From positions 1 to 64,000 of the forward strand of contig JANQGJ010000040.1 of assembly GCA_028277395.1 (NCBI GenBank): a stretch of 64,000 nucleotides of DNA, read 5' to 3'. The notes below the pieces were generated by a model. The model did no database searches and was not told where the DNA came from. It saw only the letters and a list, made by a program, of their open reading frames with translations. Of the stretch, positions 62,926 to 64,000 are shown in pieces. Both the position numbers and the translations under genes were made by a program. This DNA comes from Bacteroidales bacterium (GTDB lineage Bacteria; Bacteroidota; Bacteroidia; Bacteroidales; F082). Every line of letters starts with the position of its first letter. The first letter of the stretch is position 1.

Positions 62926-63711
62926 ATGGATATGGCAAGAAATAACCAAATAAAAGTTCTGATCGTTGAGGATGAGATTCATGCTCAAAAGGAGCTTACT
63001 AGGTTATTGGCAAATTGTGATTTCAATATCCGTATTCTTGATTATATCGATAGTGTTGAAGATGCTGTAGTGTGGATTAATACCAATCCTGAACCGGATA
63101 TAATGTTTTTCGACATTCAGCTGTCTGATGGTTTAAGTTTTGAAATTTTCAACCATGTAAAAACAAGTTGTCCGGTTATATTTACAACCGCATTTGATGA
63201 GTATGCAATAAAAGCATTCAAGGTAAACAGCATTGATTATCTGCTCAAACCTGTAAAACAGGATGATTTGGATAACGCTATAACTAAATTTATTAGTTTA
63301 TCGGGCAAAGACAATAATAGTGGATTGGATTTACATCAAATAGAGAAACTCCTGAATATTAACAAACCAACTTATAAATCAAGGTTCATTTCCAGGATTG
63401 GTGATCAGATTCTTCATATAGAAATTGAAAATGTGGCTTATTTCAAAGCTGAAGATAATGAAGTTCTACTGGTTACAAAGAACAACAAACAGTATTTCAT
63501 CGATTATCCTCTGGAACAGATTTCCGGGCTTGTGGATCCTGCTGTTTATTTCAGGGCTAACAGAAAGTATATTATTAATATTTCATCAATAAAGAAAATT
63601 AACAAATACTTTAACAGCAGATTGCAGCTAGAGCTAGATCCCAAAACTACTGATGATGTACTTATCAGTCGTGTCAAAGTTCCTGATTTTTTAAAATGGA
63701 TTGACAAATGA
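62926..63711 (+). CDS. LytTR-family response regulator
   Basis: This 261-residue regulator has a receiver domain (ED in IVEDEI, phosphoacceptor D63 in IMFFDIQLSDG, LLKPV). Its LytTR domain (about 155-258; FISRIGDQILHIEIENVAYFKAEDNEVLLVT, YFRANRKYIINISSIKKINKYF) binds DNA. It overlaps the next gene through ATGA, so the downstream lipoprotein is translationally coupled. Confidence 0.92.
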   Translation: MDMARNNQIKVLIVEDEIHAQKELTRLLANCDFNIRILDYIDSVEDAVVWINTNPEPDIMFFDIQLSDGLSFEIFNHVKTSCPVIFTTAFDEYAIKAFKVNSIDYLLKPVKQDDLDNAITKFISLSGKDNNSGLDLHQIEKLLNINKPTYKSRFISRIGDQILHIEIENVAYFKAEDNEVLLVTKNNKQYFIDYPLEQISGLVDPAVYFRANRKYIINISSIKKINKYFNSRLQLELDPKTTDDVLISRVKVPDFLKWIDK

Positions 63712-64000
63712 GTAAATACATTATAATATCGACATTAATATTAGCTGTATTGGCCTCATGCAAAAGAGTGGTTGTAAAAGTTGAATCTATTCCAAAAAAC
63801 ACACCTCCTGGTCAGCCCATCTACATTACTGGTAATTTTAATAACTGGGATCCCGGTGAAGCTCTTTATATTCTTGACATGGATGATGACAGCAATTACT
63901 TCATTACACTGCCGCCGGGTTTTGGTATAGTTGATTATAAGTTTACACGTGGTGATTGGACAACTGTGGAAAAGAATGTCTGCGGAGAAGAGATCAGTAA
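63708..64000 (+). CDS. Lipoprotein with CBM20/glycogen-binding-like domain (partial)
   Basis: The visible 97 codons encode a lipoprotein signal (ISTLILAVLASC) and a starch/glycogen-binding-like domain: PIYITGNFNNWDPGEALYIL, YFITLPPGFGIVDYKFTRGDW. It is cut by the window end. The start codon overlaps the stop of the LytTR regulator (ATGA), so it belongs to the third two-component operon and may be an accessory sensor or target. Confidence 0.78.
   Translation, partial: MSKYIIISTLILAVLASCKRVVVKVESIPKNTPPGQPIYITGNFNNWDPGEALYILDMDDDSNYFITLPPGFGIVDYKFTRGDWTTVEKNVCGEEIS

Noticed and set aside
1-64000. CRISPR array, insertion sequence, prophage or rRNA operon
   Set aside because: No regularly spaced repeats, transposase, integrase or phage structural genes, and no rRNA sequence were seen on either strand.

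Overview
The window reads as AT-rich chromosomal DNA from a Bacteroidota, most likely the Marinilabiliales/Bacteroidales side. The evidence is: several secreted proteins with C-terminal type IX secretion (T9SS) sorting domains; three LytS-like histidine kinase/LytTR regulator pairs; a SusC-like outer-membrane barrel receptor; a tmRNA whose tag reads GENNFALAA; and promoters with the Bacteroidota -7 box TAnnTTTG, some with TTG about 19 bases upstream. Placement below phylum is inference.

Layout. 1-3.9 kb: a T9SS-secreted arylsulfotransferase-like protein (minus strand), then tmRNA and tRNA-Arg(CCG), each followed by a large nested palindrome, with a gene broken by amber codons between them. 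4-12.7 kb: accessory genes, namely an AAA/DUF4143 ATPase, an ArsR-regulated SDR/membrane-protein operon with two identical-architecture operators, a membrane-bound LytTR regulator, a beta-lactamase-fold serine hydrolase, two small orphan proteins and a nucleotidyltransferase-HEPN fusion. 13-18.2 kb: a putative regulon of a Cys-nucleophile hydrolase, two SDRs, two small membrane proteins and an AraC regulator; the hydrolase and the second SDR share an identical 31-bp upstream element built from direct repeats. 18.3-25.1 kb: small membrane proteins, GNAT, Crp/Fnr, C45 and M23 peptidase-like proteins, and two relics (TPR/T9SS tail, AraC). 25.2-37.9 kb: large secreted beta-propellers with T9SS tails, a LytTR two-component pair with a TPR kinase, and a serine hydrolase just downstream of a dead homologue. 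38-45.8 kb: lipoproteins, a thioesterase, a SanA-like protein, a hydrolase, and an ArsR-thioredoxin-ArsF-ArsG-permease operon followed by a dead thioredoxin gene. 46-49.2 kb: DUF2975/Xre pair, zinc ribbon protein, retropepsin-PDZ protein. 49.3-56 kb: a large low-complexity secreted protein, a second LytTR pair, and an outer-membrane receptor. 56-61.8 kb: TfoX-C protein, a MarR-pirin-YceI-DoxX-CDGSH cluster, methyltransferase, DksA-like protein. 61.9-64 kb: a third LytTR pair translationally coupled to a lipoprotein that runs off the window.

Themes. Small autoregulated stress or xenobiotic operons (two ArsR, one AraC, one MarR) each carry a readable palindrome or repeat at the promoter. At least five decayed genes lie beside intact genes. 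Several repeat families are not explained by coding: the RNA-gene-trailing nested palindromes, a 92-bp two-copy repeat near the 3' ends of T9SS genes, and small GCCTGCCGG palindromes. No insertion sequence, prophage, CRISPR array or rRNA was seen.
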